Shown here piece by piece: positions 10,831 through 21,150 of a DNA stretch of 64,000 nt. This stretch comes from Adiantum capillus-veneris (Eukaryota > Streptophyta > Polypodiopsida > Polypodiales > Pteridaceae): positions 51,402,774-51,466,773 of the forward strand of contig CM043942.1 in assembly GCA_014529385.2 (NCBI GenBank). Reading direction: 5' to 3'. Position numbers and translations under genes: made by a program. Each line of letters starts with the position of its first letter. The stretch's first letter is position 1. The notes under the pieces are model-generated. The model was not told the origin of the DNA. It searched no databases and saw only the letters and a program-made list of their open reading frames with translations.

Positions 10831-11041
10831 GTAGTGCTTTTCTTCTAGTGTAGATTCGCCGATTTAGGCAACACAAATTTTAAAAGTGCAGATCCGCCGA
10901 TTTAGGCAGCACTAGTGTAGATTCGCCGATCTAGGCAACACGAAATCAAAATGTAGATCCGCCGATTTAGGCAGCATTACTACAGATCCGCCGATTTAGG
11001 CAGCATGACCATTGGTGTAGATTCGCCGATCTAGGCAACAT
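10815..11041 (+). repeat. Seven-copy array of a 22-bp motif
   Basis: The motif AGATYCGCCGATYTAGGCA followed by RCA begins at 10815, 10852, 10890, 10919, 10955, 10984 and 11019, with variable spacers (starts 29-38 bp apart). Units carry either TTC with a CAACA end or TCC with a CAGCA end. The first unit overlaps the end of the chromodomain frame; the rest occupy the 3' untranslated part before the LTR. No cas-like genes or constant spacers are present. Confidence 0.9.
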
Positions 11042-11136
11042 CAAATTACTAGACCACTCTACCAGTGGCTGGCCACCACTGTCGCTAGTTTGGTTTCGGT
11101 AACAATTGAGGACAATTGTCTTTCAACCCTGGGGTA

Positions 11137-11760
11137 TGTAATGGAATTGATATTTTGATGATATATTTGTGAAATATTTGATATTCTGATGAAGCATTGC
11201 AATGTTGATTTGAATTGTGGAATATGATCACTTGTTGGGTGTTGTGTGAGCAGATCAGTGATTGGCACGTGCTGGACAATAAAGCGATAGCAGTTATTCG
11301 GAATAAAACTGCCACCAGTGGATTTTCTGTGGCAAGCCTTAGTATTTATGGTTTAGTTATAAGTTGAGATGTAGACAGCTATTAATTGTTACATTGAGCT
11401 CTTTATGAGCCATGACTATTTTATGCCCAAGTGTGAATTGGATGTAACTCAATTTTGAGCATGAACTTCTCTATAAATTAAATACGTGCAAGAGGGACAT
11501 GGTCACTCTTGCACGGGGGGAGATTGTACCCAGTGTCTGTGTTATTCTTCTCTTCTCTCTTGCCGTGCCGGCGTAGCACTCTGCTCTAGGTGGTGCGCCT
11601 GCACGTGCTCTCTCGTTCTATCACGCTCTCTTTCTATCTCTGCTCGTGTACAACTTGGATTATGCGTTGTGTGATTCGAGGTATGTCGATTTGTGCTTTT
11701 ACATGGATTGCAGTGTGTTCTTTTGAGTATTTTGCAGGGCAGCCACGCCCCGTTTGTAGC
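11137..11760 (+). repeat. Chromo-2 probable 3' LTR
   Basis: Begins TGTAATGG after a short G-run (CTGGGGTA), consistent with a polypurine tract. It contains CTCTATAAATTAAA near 11470 as a TATA box, followed by a pyrimidine-rich stretch expected of R/U5. The end is uncertain: I place it near TTTGTAGCA around 11760 because the following sequence has no LTR-like signal. No partner LTR is in the window. Confidence 0.45.
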
Positions 11761-12118
11761 AAAGAATCCCCATTTGTAAATTGTGGACACATCACGTTGA
11801 ACAAGACAATAAACTTTGAAACACAGCTTGTCTATAATCCGGCCAACATTAATGGATTGGTGCACTTATCCATAGTGTTTTTAGATACATCTGATTGGTT
11901 CCTTGCGAGATGCATGTGCATTGAACTCCGACCCACATATTCAAACAACGATAACTTGGACTCCAACACATGGGTCAAATCATTTGTAGGGAGCTCCTTT
12001 TTATCCCTCTTTGTTGCTCAAAAGCCTCTCTCCGGTTGAAGCATGTTGCGGAAACCACCATTTGACTAGAAATCTGGCGTTGTGGCCACCACTATGCATG
12101 CCATGCTGATCTCCCCTA
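11761..12118. other. Unassigned stretch between Chromo-2 and Copia-3
   Basis: A plus-strand open frame crosses this stretch from the LTR to 12039, but its residues show no family I recognise and it starts inside the LTR, so I do not call it a gene. It may be old flanking DNA or the end of the LTR. Confidence 0.3.
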
Positions 12119-13061
12119 TCAAATCTTAATCATCGTTATCTGTATATGAAACTTGCCTTTGACTTTGTCCTTTTGTGAGTCCCTGCTTTTGCCTTTGGCA
12201 TTGCATTCCTGAGCCAAACAATGCGTCTTCTCGCATTTATAACAATGGGTATTAGACCTTGTGGGCACCGAGGCAGCTAACTGAGCACTGATTCTGTAAA
12301 GTTTGCCTTTGCCTCTGTCTTCTGGCGAACTCATGCATTTGCTTTTGGCTTCACAATCCCGAGCCAAACAATTCGACAATTTCCTTGAGAATTTTACCAT
12401 TGCATAGGCCACTAATTGGCAACTGGTCGATCCACTTTCCATAGCGGATAGTTTGGGTTGGTCATTCGAGGTGGAAGCTTTGCACAAAAACTTATTATCT
12501 TTGCCTTTTCCATTTCTCTCACTGTATTTGTTGGAGAAGCCGAGACCATGCAGGTACCTGTTTGGCACAAGTTTGACTCTTGCAAACTATCCCCAGGGCC
12601 CACCAAATGTCTAGCATTTCAAGATGAGGGGGAGGAAAAATCTCACCAAAAATTTTGTCGTGGGTACCCTTGTCGTAGCCTTTAAGATGATTTTGCAGGA
12701 ACCGGAGATGGATGTAGCCGGAAGCCTCTTAGAGGCTTCGTTTTAGAATGCTGCCTCAACAAGCCTTCCTCCTCTGTTGAGTGTTTTGAAACGCTTTGTC
12801 AAATAAAATCCCTCTCATTATCGGAATCTCAGAATGCTCGTCAGGACGTTGCCGTGACCACTGCCGTTGTCAGGCACCGCTATCGATTGCGCATCAAAAC
12901 GCAACACCGGGGGGTTGTCTTTCACATCACACCAAAGTCCTTGAAAATGCTAGGGTTTCAAGATGCTACCCGTCTACACCCTACAACTCCACGAGCTCAA
13001 AGCTCTTCTCTTCAACATGCTAGTCCTCTCCACGATCAACGACCATGAAGCTTTGATACCA
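12119..13061 (-). pseudogene. gag: Copia-3 gag remnant with degenerate zinc knuckle
   Basis: Immediately downstream of a copia-type primer site on the minus strand. The 149-residue frame (12119-12568) contains CYKCEKTHCLAQEC, a knuckle-like motif whose Cys/His spacing is altered (C-x2-C-x3-H-x5-C), and an upstream CLARDCEAKSKC echo. It is rich in Lys, Ser and Gly. The stretch from 12606 to 13049 is broken coding sequence without a recognisable UBN2-type gag block. Assignment to copia gag rests mainly on position. Confidence 0.45.
13050..13061 (-). promoter_or_regulatory. Copia-3 primer-binding site (initiator tRNA-Met type)
   Basis: The minus strand reads TGGTATCAAAGC directly after the LTR end ...TTTGACA, a one-mismatch form of the common plant copia primer site TGGTATCAGAGC. 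Confidence 0.8.
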
Positions 13062-13315
13062 TGTCAAAGTCGACGATGAAGAAGCGTAGAGCAACAGGGA
13101 GAATACACAAGAGAGAGAAAGAGAGAGAGATATTGCTGAACCAACCAACCTTGTTGATGATTTACAATGGGGGTAAGATGGTGCTTATATACTCATCTTA
13201 GCAATTTGCCCTACCCAAGATTTGACAAATAAGTAAAATAAATACGTAAAGCCAAAATAAAAATTGGGATCATATTGGGCTATTCACTTGAGATGCTATA
13301 AATTTAATCGCATCA
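13062..13315 (-). repeat. Copia-3 LTR, 254 bp
   Basis: Minus-strand LTR beginning TGATGCG and ending TTTGACA. It carries a TATA box (TATATAAG, around 13183-13197), then a CT-rich segment. It is flanked by the primer site on one side and a G-rich polypurine-like tract (CTGGGGGGT, 13316-13324) on the other, with copia pol 3' sequence beyond. One LTR therefore serves as 3' LTR to the pol remnant and 5' LTR to the gag remnant. Confidence 0.7.
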
Positions 13316-14044
13316 ACCCCCCAGAACAAAGAGCAGAGTGGACACTTTTGCAACATTGAATGCAGCGAAGCATCGATCTCTCCATCTTGCTGATCACAGT
13401 CATACGAGCTCTGCCAAAAGATAGGGAACTATTAGTTCATGCCTTCTGTTGTTCTACGCAAAGTGTGAATAGCCTGCTTTATAAAAGGTTACAAGTGCGC
13501 TCGATGCATCAGCGTGGTCTGAACAGAGGCTTACCATCGTTCATGACTATTACCCACTTCCAATTACCAATCACAAATCGTTATCTAGATAGATTACCCT
13601 TTTACCATCAAATTTTTAATTGTCTTGAGATCTTTATGGATGAAGTTTGAATGCACATTCATTCAAACTATATCAGAGCATTGACAAGCTTGATGCACTT
13701 TGTCCTCAGGCACCTCATGAGTGAAAGTGATGTGTCACATCAATGTGATTTGTCTCCACATTAAACACTAAGGTAGATTGCATATTAATAAGTACCTACA
13801 TAGCTTCCTTGCTAGCATATGGCATAACACCATACTTTGCTTCTCTGATAGATTAAAATGTATAATCTTGCAAAGAAGATTGCTATGAACTGCACCAATG
13901 AACTCTCTGACATAGACCTTTTGTTGTCCACATTCCTTGCATAATCTGTATCCATATAACCAGCTATGTCTCCATCATTGCCTCCAAAGAAAATACATAA
14001 GTTCTCTTTGGTACCATTCAAATATACATCACCACAGACTTCAA
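13316..14044 (-). pseudogene. pol: Copia-3 RNase H, 3' part of pol
   Basis: The clearest segment (13812-14021) reads GYMDTDYARNVDNKRSMSESS, the copia RNase H block usually GY-x-D-A-D-W-A-G followed by D-x-R-R-S-T-S. Further on, HIDVTHHF corresponds to the KHIDVRYHF block near the pol end. Many stops are present. Sequence from 13316 to about 13680 is not recognisable and may be the 3' untranslated part. The upstream half of this domain lies on the other side of LINE-4. Confidence 0.75.
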
Positions 14045-14057
14045 GGCCTTAAAATGG
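14045..14057. repeat. LINE-4 target-site duplication, 3' copy
   Basis: GGCCTTAAAATGG, identical to 20902-20914. Two further T residues also match but merge with the poly(A) tail. Confidence 0.9.
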
Positions 14058-14309
14058 TTTTTTTTTTCCGAGAAAAAGATCCTTCTATTAGTTAATGAAA
14101 ACTGCCCATAGGGCTAGAACCACCTCTGCAAGAGAGGGCTACAACAAGCATGATGAGGAGACTCTCCCAATGAAAAAACAGCATATATACAATGGGGCTA
14201 AATCAAGAGATGGGAGGAGGGAAAAGCCACACAGGTGGACAGTAGTGCCATCTGAGCACCCCCTGGACTATGGTGTAGAAAGGCCCAGGGTGCTAGAGTC
14301 AAAGGAAAG

Positions 14310-17300
14310 CCTCGCGGCTCTCCCGCATGCGGTCGGAGCTGCCCTGTAGTCCCTCAAGCTGTCCTCTGAGAGTATGGATCAACTCTAGCCAAAAGTCACG
14401 AACAGTCTCTGCTGGTGGCACAGGGCGAGCCTCAAAGATGCGGAAACAACGGGCCCGCCAAATGAACCAAAGTGTCAGGCCACTGATGAGCTCCCAACAC
14501 TCCTCTCTCTCACTGCACCACTCCAGTGGAGTAAGCTCTGTAGCAGGCTGAAGTGTAGGTCGCCCCCCCCTGTATCACTATCATCCTGCTGGTGGAAGAT
14601 AGCTCAAACTGAAGTGCCGGGCCCGTGAGGGTGGACCAAGCCGCTGCCCCCCAAGTGTACTGTCGAGCCGTGGAGAGAGCAGACATCAGCCGAAGAACTC
14701 GTAGCCACACCTGCTGGCGAGGGACAGTCCCAAAGACAGTGACGCTGACTCTCCACCAAATGGTCACAAGCTACACATGTGGCCGAGAGACCACTATGCA
14801 CAAGACAGCTCCCTACTGCTGCGGCTCTATGTGCGACCAGTCACTGAAACAAGGTGACTCGCCTCGGCTGTCTGGAGTCCCACAGCCTCTGCCAAAAAGC
14901 TGCCAAGAACTCGACTGTGAGGCCCTCCTCCTGCCAATGACGTGTGCTGCAGCGGGGCGGGCCTCTCTCTGTGCTGCAAGTATATGACGTCCAAGCCGAA
15001 CATTGTACTGAAAGAAGGGGACTCCTGGGCGGTCTGCAAAAGAGAAGGGGTCCCTCCATAGCCACTCACCAAGATCCCACTGTACTCGTGCCAGTGGATA
15101 GCACTCCCAAGCCCATAGCCTCCAGTGTCCTATCTCAAGAGCTGCTGGGTCAGGGTCTAAGACGCAAGTCCTCCCACAGATGCCCACAACTCGGATCCTC
15201 AGGAAACATCACTCTGCTACTTGCGAGGCCTCTACTGCAACTCGCTGTAAGCGTCCCCCACCCTGAAGCTCGAAGAACAGGGCTGGGACAGTCTCTGAGC
15301 AAGCCCTGACTGAAATGAGAACCTCCAGTCGTGTGAAGGCTCCCATCCACCGGGTTGCTACTGGCTCGAGAGGAGTGAGCCACTCAGCTGGAACGGACTC
15401 TAAGATGTCCTGACACATGCTCTGCACCCCTCTCATGCCCTGTAGCTGGACACCTGCACCTCCTCCGACAAACCTGTGAACTCTAGCCAGTCACCTAGAG
15501 AGCGCGCTGGACCAGCTGCCATGGGACCCCAAGAAACATGAGGCCGACTCCCAACCAAGTGGCCTCTCTGAGTGCTAACCATGGGGTTCCAGACAAGGGG
15601 CTGCCGTAGGCGCTCCTCCGTGCACGTCGGCGGTCTCTTCTCTAGGCCACGCCGTAAGAGCTCCCAAGATCAAAGCAAACTCACAGCAAATCTATCCTCT
15701 AGTCTCCTGCTCAAACCAACTCGGCGCAGCTCTGTAAAGATCCATCTGGTCGAAGGTTGCCAAGGGCCTCCTGACTGAGGCACCCTGGCACGAAGCCTCT
15801 GCAGCAAGAACTCCTTCCAGGGCTCCTCGCTTGGAAGAAGTCCTCTGACGACGAACTTCCCAAGAAGGGCTCTGCTCTGCTGTGCTGGATCAATGATCCC
15901 AAGCCCTCCCTGAGAACAAGGAAGTGTGATGACCGACCAAGCAACCTTGGCTCGGGCAATCTGAGTGTCGCGACCTGACCAAAGGAAGTTCCTGATCAGC
16001 CTCTCTACCTGGCTGATACAAGAACTCGAGAAGATCCAGCAAGAAGTGATGTACCACATAGTCGCCAACAACACCTGGTTGGCAACTACTACTCTACAGC
16101 CAACGAAAGTCGTGCTGAGCTCCAATGTAACAGCTTTCTCCTGATGGACAGGAGAAGAGGAGCAATCTGCTGCTCGGGGGACAAGTCCAAACCAACCTGA
16201 CAACCCAAGTACCGAACTGCAGTCCCTGGAGGAATCCACCTGAAACCTCTCCTGGCATCCAATCTGGAACAGGAGAACTGCCGACCGAGGAAGCCACTGT
16301 CTTTCTCCAGTTGATCAGTGCGCCCGATGCACAGCAGAAGGTCTCCAAAGCCTGCTCACATCTGTGTAAATTGGCCTCCTGGCCCTCTAAGTACAAGGCC
16401 GAGTCGTCGGAAAACTCAGCGTCCAGAAGCTCATCTCTCCGTATAGGGAGTGCTAAGCCCCTCAGACCAACCTGCTGTGACATTAAAAATCTGCTCATCG
16501 CCTCCGCATAAAACAGAAAGAGAAAGGGGGCAAGAGGACAACCCTGTATGACCGATCGTGTGAGCATGAAGCGCTCACCTCTACCGCCTGCCAAAAGCAC
16601 CTGACTGTGAGCCTGTTTGTACTGAGCTGACACCCCTCTGATCCAAGCATCGGAGAAGCCCATCCTGCGAAGCGTGCCCTCTAGAAAGTCCTAGCCAACT
16701 CTGTCGTATGCCTTCTCAAAATCAAGAAGAAGAATCACAAGGTCCTCCCCACGGAGTCGTGCCAGGGCAGAAGCCTCCCAGAAGGTGAAGATGTTGTCAA
16801 GGATACTGCGTTCCTTGACAAAACCTGTATGAGTCCCATGTATAAGGCTCTCCAAAAGTGGCTGAATCCTCAAACTCAAAGCCTTGGCAAGAATTTTGTA
16901 GGCTGAGTTTAGGATGGTGATGGGGCGCCACTGTCAAATCTCATCCAAGGAGCCACCCTCCTTTGGAATGAGGTAAATCAGGCCCTCACTCATGCTATCC
17001 GGCATCACTCCTGTGAGCAGAATGTACTGAAAGGCACTACACAGATCTGGGCCAAGCAGGTCCCAGTACTCCAAGAAGAAACTGGGAGTCAGCCCATCCT
17101 CACCTGGACAGCTACCACGAGGGAGGGCCCTAAGAGCCGTGTGCAGCTCCTCAAGCTGAAGAGGTATCTCTAGCCTCTGGCGCATCTCCTCAGTCACAAG
17201 ACAAGGCATCTGTGCCCAAACCTGCTCCCTGCATGCATCCTGTCTCTCTGACTGGGGCTCGGCCGACAGTAAGTTAGGGTAAAAGTCAGTAGCATATCCT

Positions 17301-18543
17301 CAGGCTCACAAACAACTGACCCATCTGGTCTCCTCAACTGATTGACCTTGGCATGCGAGTGCCGAGGTCCCACTGTCTCAAAAAAAGCACCTGTCACTCT
17401 GTCACCCACTTGAGTCCACTGAGATGCCTGTCGGTGAAAGGCAAACTCAAGGCGCCTCTCCTCTGTGCAAGCAAGCTCCTGTCGAGCCTGCTGTAACTGC
17501 TCCTCAAACCATGGACTATCTGGATGCTGCTCCTGCATCCTCTGTAGTGAAGCAATGCCTCGTCTGAGACGCTGCTCCTCCTCTCTCACTGCAGCTCGTC
17601 GAACCAGATACTCCTGTAGAAAAAAGTGGCTAAGCTGAGCTAGGCCTAAGGCCACTCTGTCTGCAGGAAGAGCCTGGCTATCCATGCCCTCTTTCCAGAG
17701 AGCCGCTACCCTCTCTCTGAGTGCTGAGTCCAACAAGACCCGCTCTGGGATGCGAAGCATCGTGCTCCCACTCCTCTGCCTGTCTACCACTGTGAGGATC
17801 ACTGGTGCATGGTCCGAGAAGGATGTCCCTGCCAGGATGCCCACTGAGCCCCCCAAGTCACTGAAGTGGTCACTAGTGTAAAAGCGATCTATCCGCGATA
17901 GATTCACTCCTCCCACTCTGCGGTCCGATCTAGAGAAGGAAAGACTCTTTGGAGGCCTCACAAAGCCAGAATGCTGCCATGTATCCGAGACCCTCAAAGT
18001 CATACACAACCTCTCCCAAGCTGCTAACTCGACTCCATGCACAGTAGCAAGGCTGCCTCCGATCCTGTCAGAAGGGTCCTCCAACATGTTGAAGTCCCCT
18101 CCTACACACCAATGGTCAACCTGTGGCAAAGACTCGACAATCTGTGACCAAAAATCTGCACGAGCACTCGCCACATTGGGCGCATAGATGTTCAGGAAGC
18201 CCAGAAGGCCACCCTGAAGTTGCATAGTAATCCACTGAGCCCTACCTGACACAATAATCCCTCTGCCCACAATGGCCTGTTGCAGTGAGTCCGCAATAGT
18301 CATACATACCCCACCCTGGATGCCTCTAGGTCCAAAAGCAGCTGACCAAAAGGTATCATACCATCCACGCAAAATCTGACCACATCGCCGAATACGTCTC
18401 TCAGACAAATGGTGCTCTTGAAGCATAAGGAGATCAATCTCTCCTCCCACAAGGAAACGCTGAAGCTCCTGATGCAATCGGCCCCGCTGTCGCTGAAACT
18501 GGGGCCCACCTAGTCCCTGCACGTTCCACGAGACGATCCTCAT
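14310..18543 (-). pseudogene. LINE-4 ORF2: endonuclease, reverse transcriptase, zf-RVT
   Basis: Starts at 18543 with MRIVSWNVQGLGG, the APE-type endonuclease opening; LLMLQEHH, GGDFNMLEDP, SRIDRFY and FSDHAP follow in order. RT blocks are GFVKERSILDNI, LLLDFEKAYDRVG, SVIQGCPLAPFLF and FSDD (about 16403-16414), where FADD is usual but both Asp are kept. The C-terminal zinc segment CVACDHLVESQRHCLWDC lies near 14730-14790, followed by a Trp-rich tail to about 14310. The frame shifts near 17205 and again between 16239 and 16094. In-frame stops near 16934 and 16691 look like C-to-T or G-to-A changes. It nicks target DNA and primes cDNA synthesis there. Confidence 0.93.
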
Positions 18544-20441
18544 GGGGAGCGATAGAGAACAGATGCTGCCGCAGTAGCAAGATGGGCTATCTTTGAGGCT
18601 GGCTTGGATGGGGAGTAATCTGCATCCGAGCGTCCTCTAGATAGGCGAGACTGCAGTGAGTGCCTGGCCCAAGCCCAAGCAGATCGATCCGTGCGTAAAG
18701 CAACCTTCTCTGTCCAGGAGTCCTCATGAATGTATACATAGCAAGGCAAACACTGCGTATCAGCAAAAAAGTACACCACAATGTGCCTACATCCTGCTGA
18801 GTCTGGGGGTGTCACCGCAAACTTGGCCAGAGGCCACAAAGTCTGCAGCAAATCTATAACTCCAAGTTCTCCCATGTGGTGAGAGAACTCGAGAACCTGT
18901 GTATGCAACCATCCCACCATTGAGTCTAGGGACCACTCTGTCTCGGTCCTCCCACAGAGGGGGAAGGAGAAACCAAATGCTGAGTCCAAGGCCTCTGTTC
19001 CCCTAGCGGCGAGGAACAAAGCGTGGACCCTGAAGCAGGCTGCCTCGTGGTCTGCTGCGGAATCACCGAGGAAGCGAGTGAACCCGTAGTCGAAGAAATC
19101 CCAGCGGCATCGGAGGTCAATGCTCGTCAGACCACGAGGGATAGCTGCAAGGGAAGATGTCTGAATCTGCAGAGGGGGCCGCAAGAAGGGCTGACCCTCT
19201 CTCGCTAGGCGACTCATGGCAAAGGCGCTGCCAAGAGATCTCCTAGCCGTCGGTGAGGGACCAGTATCCTGAGTCGACTGTGGTACTGGAGCAGGAGGAG
19301 GGGGAGAAGGAGCTGGGGGGGGGGCGGAGGAGAAGAGAAGCGGGGTGGGGTGACAGAGACAGGAGGGCGAGGAGGGAGTAGGCGGGAGCAGAGGGCGGGG
19401 GAGGGGATGTGGAGGAGGAGGGGAAATTTGAAGGTGGGGCGGTTGGCGAGGGTGAAGCTGAGGTGGAGGCTGGCGTAGGGGGCTCCTCCTGCTCAAGAGG
19501 ACCAAAGCGGTTCCCCGTGGGAACCCACTGCTGCTGAGTAGGCACCTGAGGGCCACTCTGAGTGTCAGGCTGTCGCTGTGGCCCCTGGCGTCGACGACCA
19601 CGGGCTTGCTGCCACCCCTCCTCTGCTGGAGCCCCAAGCTCGGAGTATGGCTCTGAATCTGTGCGCTGTGCCGCTGGCTGTGGCTGCGCCCAGCCTTGGA
19701 AGGCTTGCGCTGAGGCTGAGGTGCAGGTCGTGGCCTCCTCCGTGGACAGGCCTTCCTAGGTGGCCCATCTGTCTGCAAATGAAGCACTGGTTCGGGAGAC
19801 CCGAGTACTCCACACTCTGTCTAAACCAACCCCCACTCACCGAGGCAGAAGGATGACCTTCGGGAGCGTGTGGGTATCTCTGACCAAAACTCGAATTGAA
19901 GGGATGCCAGCCGCCTTGGAAACTACTAATGTTGCCGTACGAGGTGTCTCCAGGACAGTCCTGATGGCGGAGCCAATCTTGGAGAGAAGTGGAAGGTACT
20001 CCCTCCGTAAACCCGGAAAGCAAACTGAGATGGGGATGTCTGCCTCCTCTACGAGCACATGCAAAGTTGTGTCAAAACCATGTCGCCACCGGAGAAAGTG
20101 GGCGCGTGATGATCGGATGGCCAGTGGACTCATAGCTATGACCTTGGAGGCCATCTCGGAAGTCTCAAACTCAATCTGGTAGTACCCCCGTCCGAGAATC
20201 TGGACATCCAAGATCTTTCCCACCTCTGCGAGAAGGTGGGCCTGGAGAAGATCTCGCAGCTCTCCTCTACTAGGATGGGTGTCGAGAACCTTGCAGATGA
20301 CAGAAGTCGCCCGCAAGCGCTCTACCTCTGCGGCAAGGCTCGCTTGCTCTGTCGGTGAAAGAGCAAGTCAAATGGTGGGCTCAGCGGGGACGGGCGAGGG
20401 GGCTTCAGGCGAGTTCCTCTGTGGAGGAGCTGGAGCCTCCA
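18540..20441 (-). pseudogene. LINE-4 ORF1: DUF4283-like nucleic-acid-binding protein with zinc knuckle
   Basis: The likely start is the ATG at 20441 (MEAPAPP...); an in-frame TGA near 20370 follows. The region read from 20316 resembles the DUF4283 domain of plant LINE ORF1 proteins (GRGYYQIEFETSEMASKVI, then SPLAIRSSRAHFLRW). A zinc knuckle follows around 19760-19800: CFICRQMGH, with the last Cys in the next frame, so a frameshift falls within the knuckle. The remainder (18540-19787) is a long basic and Pro-rich tail. The ORF1 stop overlaps the ORF2 start as ATGA. Expected role: packaging LINE RNA. Confidence 0.8.
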
Positions 20442-20571
20442 TCTGTGTCTACTGCTGAGTCGAAGAAGCGGACGGTGAAGGAAGTCTGCAACCGAGTACG
20501 CCGAGCACTCGTTCGAAGAAGAAATGCTACAGAGCCAGGTGTAGAAGACCTTCAGGAACAGTGAGGACGAT

Positions 20572-20848
20572 GGGGGGGGGGGGGGGGGGGGGGGGGGAGA
20601 GAGCGGCGAGCGAGAGACAAGAGGCTGCAGGCGGGGTGGGGGGGAGAAGCGGCCAGGGAGGGGGGGAGGGCAACGGACGGGCTGGAGGGAAGGGGGGAGG
20701 CAGCGGACGGGCGGGGGGGGGGGGGGGTGGCGGGGCGAAGCGGAGGGGGTCAGTGCACGGGCTGGAGGAAGCGGGAGGGCGAGGGGGGGGGGGGGGGGGG
20801 GGGGAGGAGGAGGGGTAGCGAAGGTGCACAGGGGGGGGGGGGGGGGGA
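20572..20848 (-). repeat. LINE-4 5' UTR homopolymer tracts
   Basis: Runs of G on the plus strand (C on the element strand) of about 26 (20572-20597), 15 (20713-20727), 22 (20783-20804) and 17 bases (20831-20847), within a G/A-rich segment. Open frames through these runs are low-complexity artefacts. The complementary strands could form G-quadruplexes. Confidence 0.85.
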
Positions 20849-20901
20849 GCGTGCAACAGTAGCGAGCAATAGACTCTTGGTATGGCTACACAATAGTTGT
20901 T

Positions 20902-20914
20902 GGCCTTAAAATGG
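20902..20914. repeat. LINE-4 target-site duplication, 5' copy
   Basis: GGCCTTAAAATGG, identical to 14045-14057, directly outside the 5' end of the LINE. Confidence 0.9.
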
Positions 20915-21119
20915 TTCTTTCCAAAATGTTCACAAACTTGCTTACAACTCCCACTACAAATGCAATGTTTGTAAAAGTCCCAATATGGCATACATCAAAG
21001 AACCAACAATACATGCATATGGAATCCTGGTCATCTCATTCCTTATATGACAAAATATGGGACATTTTCCTTAGGCGAGTTTCGTCAATAAAGGGAATGA
21101 AGTAGAAATCGCGTTCCCC

Positions 21120-21150
<31 letters not shown>

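Larger units (their letters stand above)
9431..11760 (+). mobile_element. Chromo-2: decayed chromovirus (Ty3/gypsy with chromodomain)
   Basis: Plus-strand remnant: RT tail, a large internal deletion, integrase core, integrase C-terminus, chromodomain, a 22-bp repeat array and a probable 3' LTR. The 5' half is missing from the window and presumably lies beyond Gypsy-1, which seems to interrupt the RT. Several stops and frameshifts show it is dead. The chromodomain places it in the chromovirus clade. Confidence 0.85.
14058..20901 (-). mobile_element. LINE-4: plant L1-type LINE, structurally full length
   Basis: Minus-strand non-LTR retrotransposon of about 6.84 kb. It has a GC-rich 5' UTR with cytosine homopolymers, ORF1, ORF2 (endonuclease, RT, zinc-binding C-terminus), a 3' UTR and a short A tail (ten T on the plus strand, 14058-14067). 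It is flanked by GGCCTTAAAATGG duplications, the signature of target-primed reverse transcription. It sits within Copia-3 pol, and the pol coding sequence resumes beyond it at 20917. Composition is markedly GC-rich compared with the AT-rich surroundings. Stops and frameshifts disable both ORFs. Confidence 0.95.

Noticed and set aside
10815-11041. CRISPR-like array
   Set aside because: Units vary in sequence, spacers are short and irregular, and the context is a plant chromovirus 3' UTR with no cas genes.
11590-12039. 149-residue plus-strand frame as a host gene
   Set aside because: Begins inside the presumed Chromo-2 LTR and shows no recognisable family or conserved block.
17885-17905. CGCGATAGAT word in LINE-4 as another copy of the leader palindrome
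   Set aside because: It is part of the conserved endonuclease SRIDR coding block; only a short chance match.
14095-20182. Plus-strand open frames across LINE-4
   Set aside because: Antisense shadows of the GC-rich ORF1 and ORF2; none has family motifs.
20527-20991. Proline-rich 154-residue minus frame
   Set aside because: Created by C homopolymers in the LINE 5' UTR; it crosses the LINE boundary and target duplication into copia sequence.
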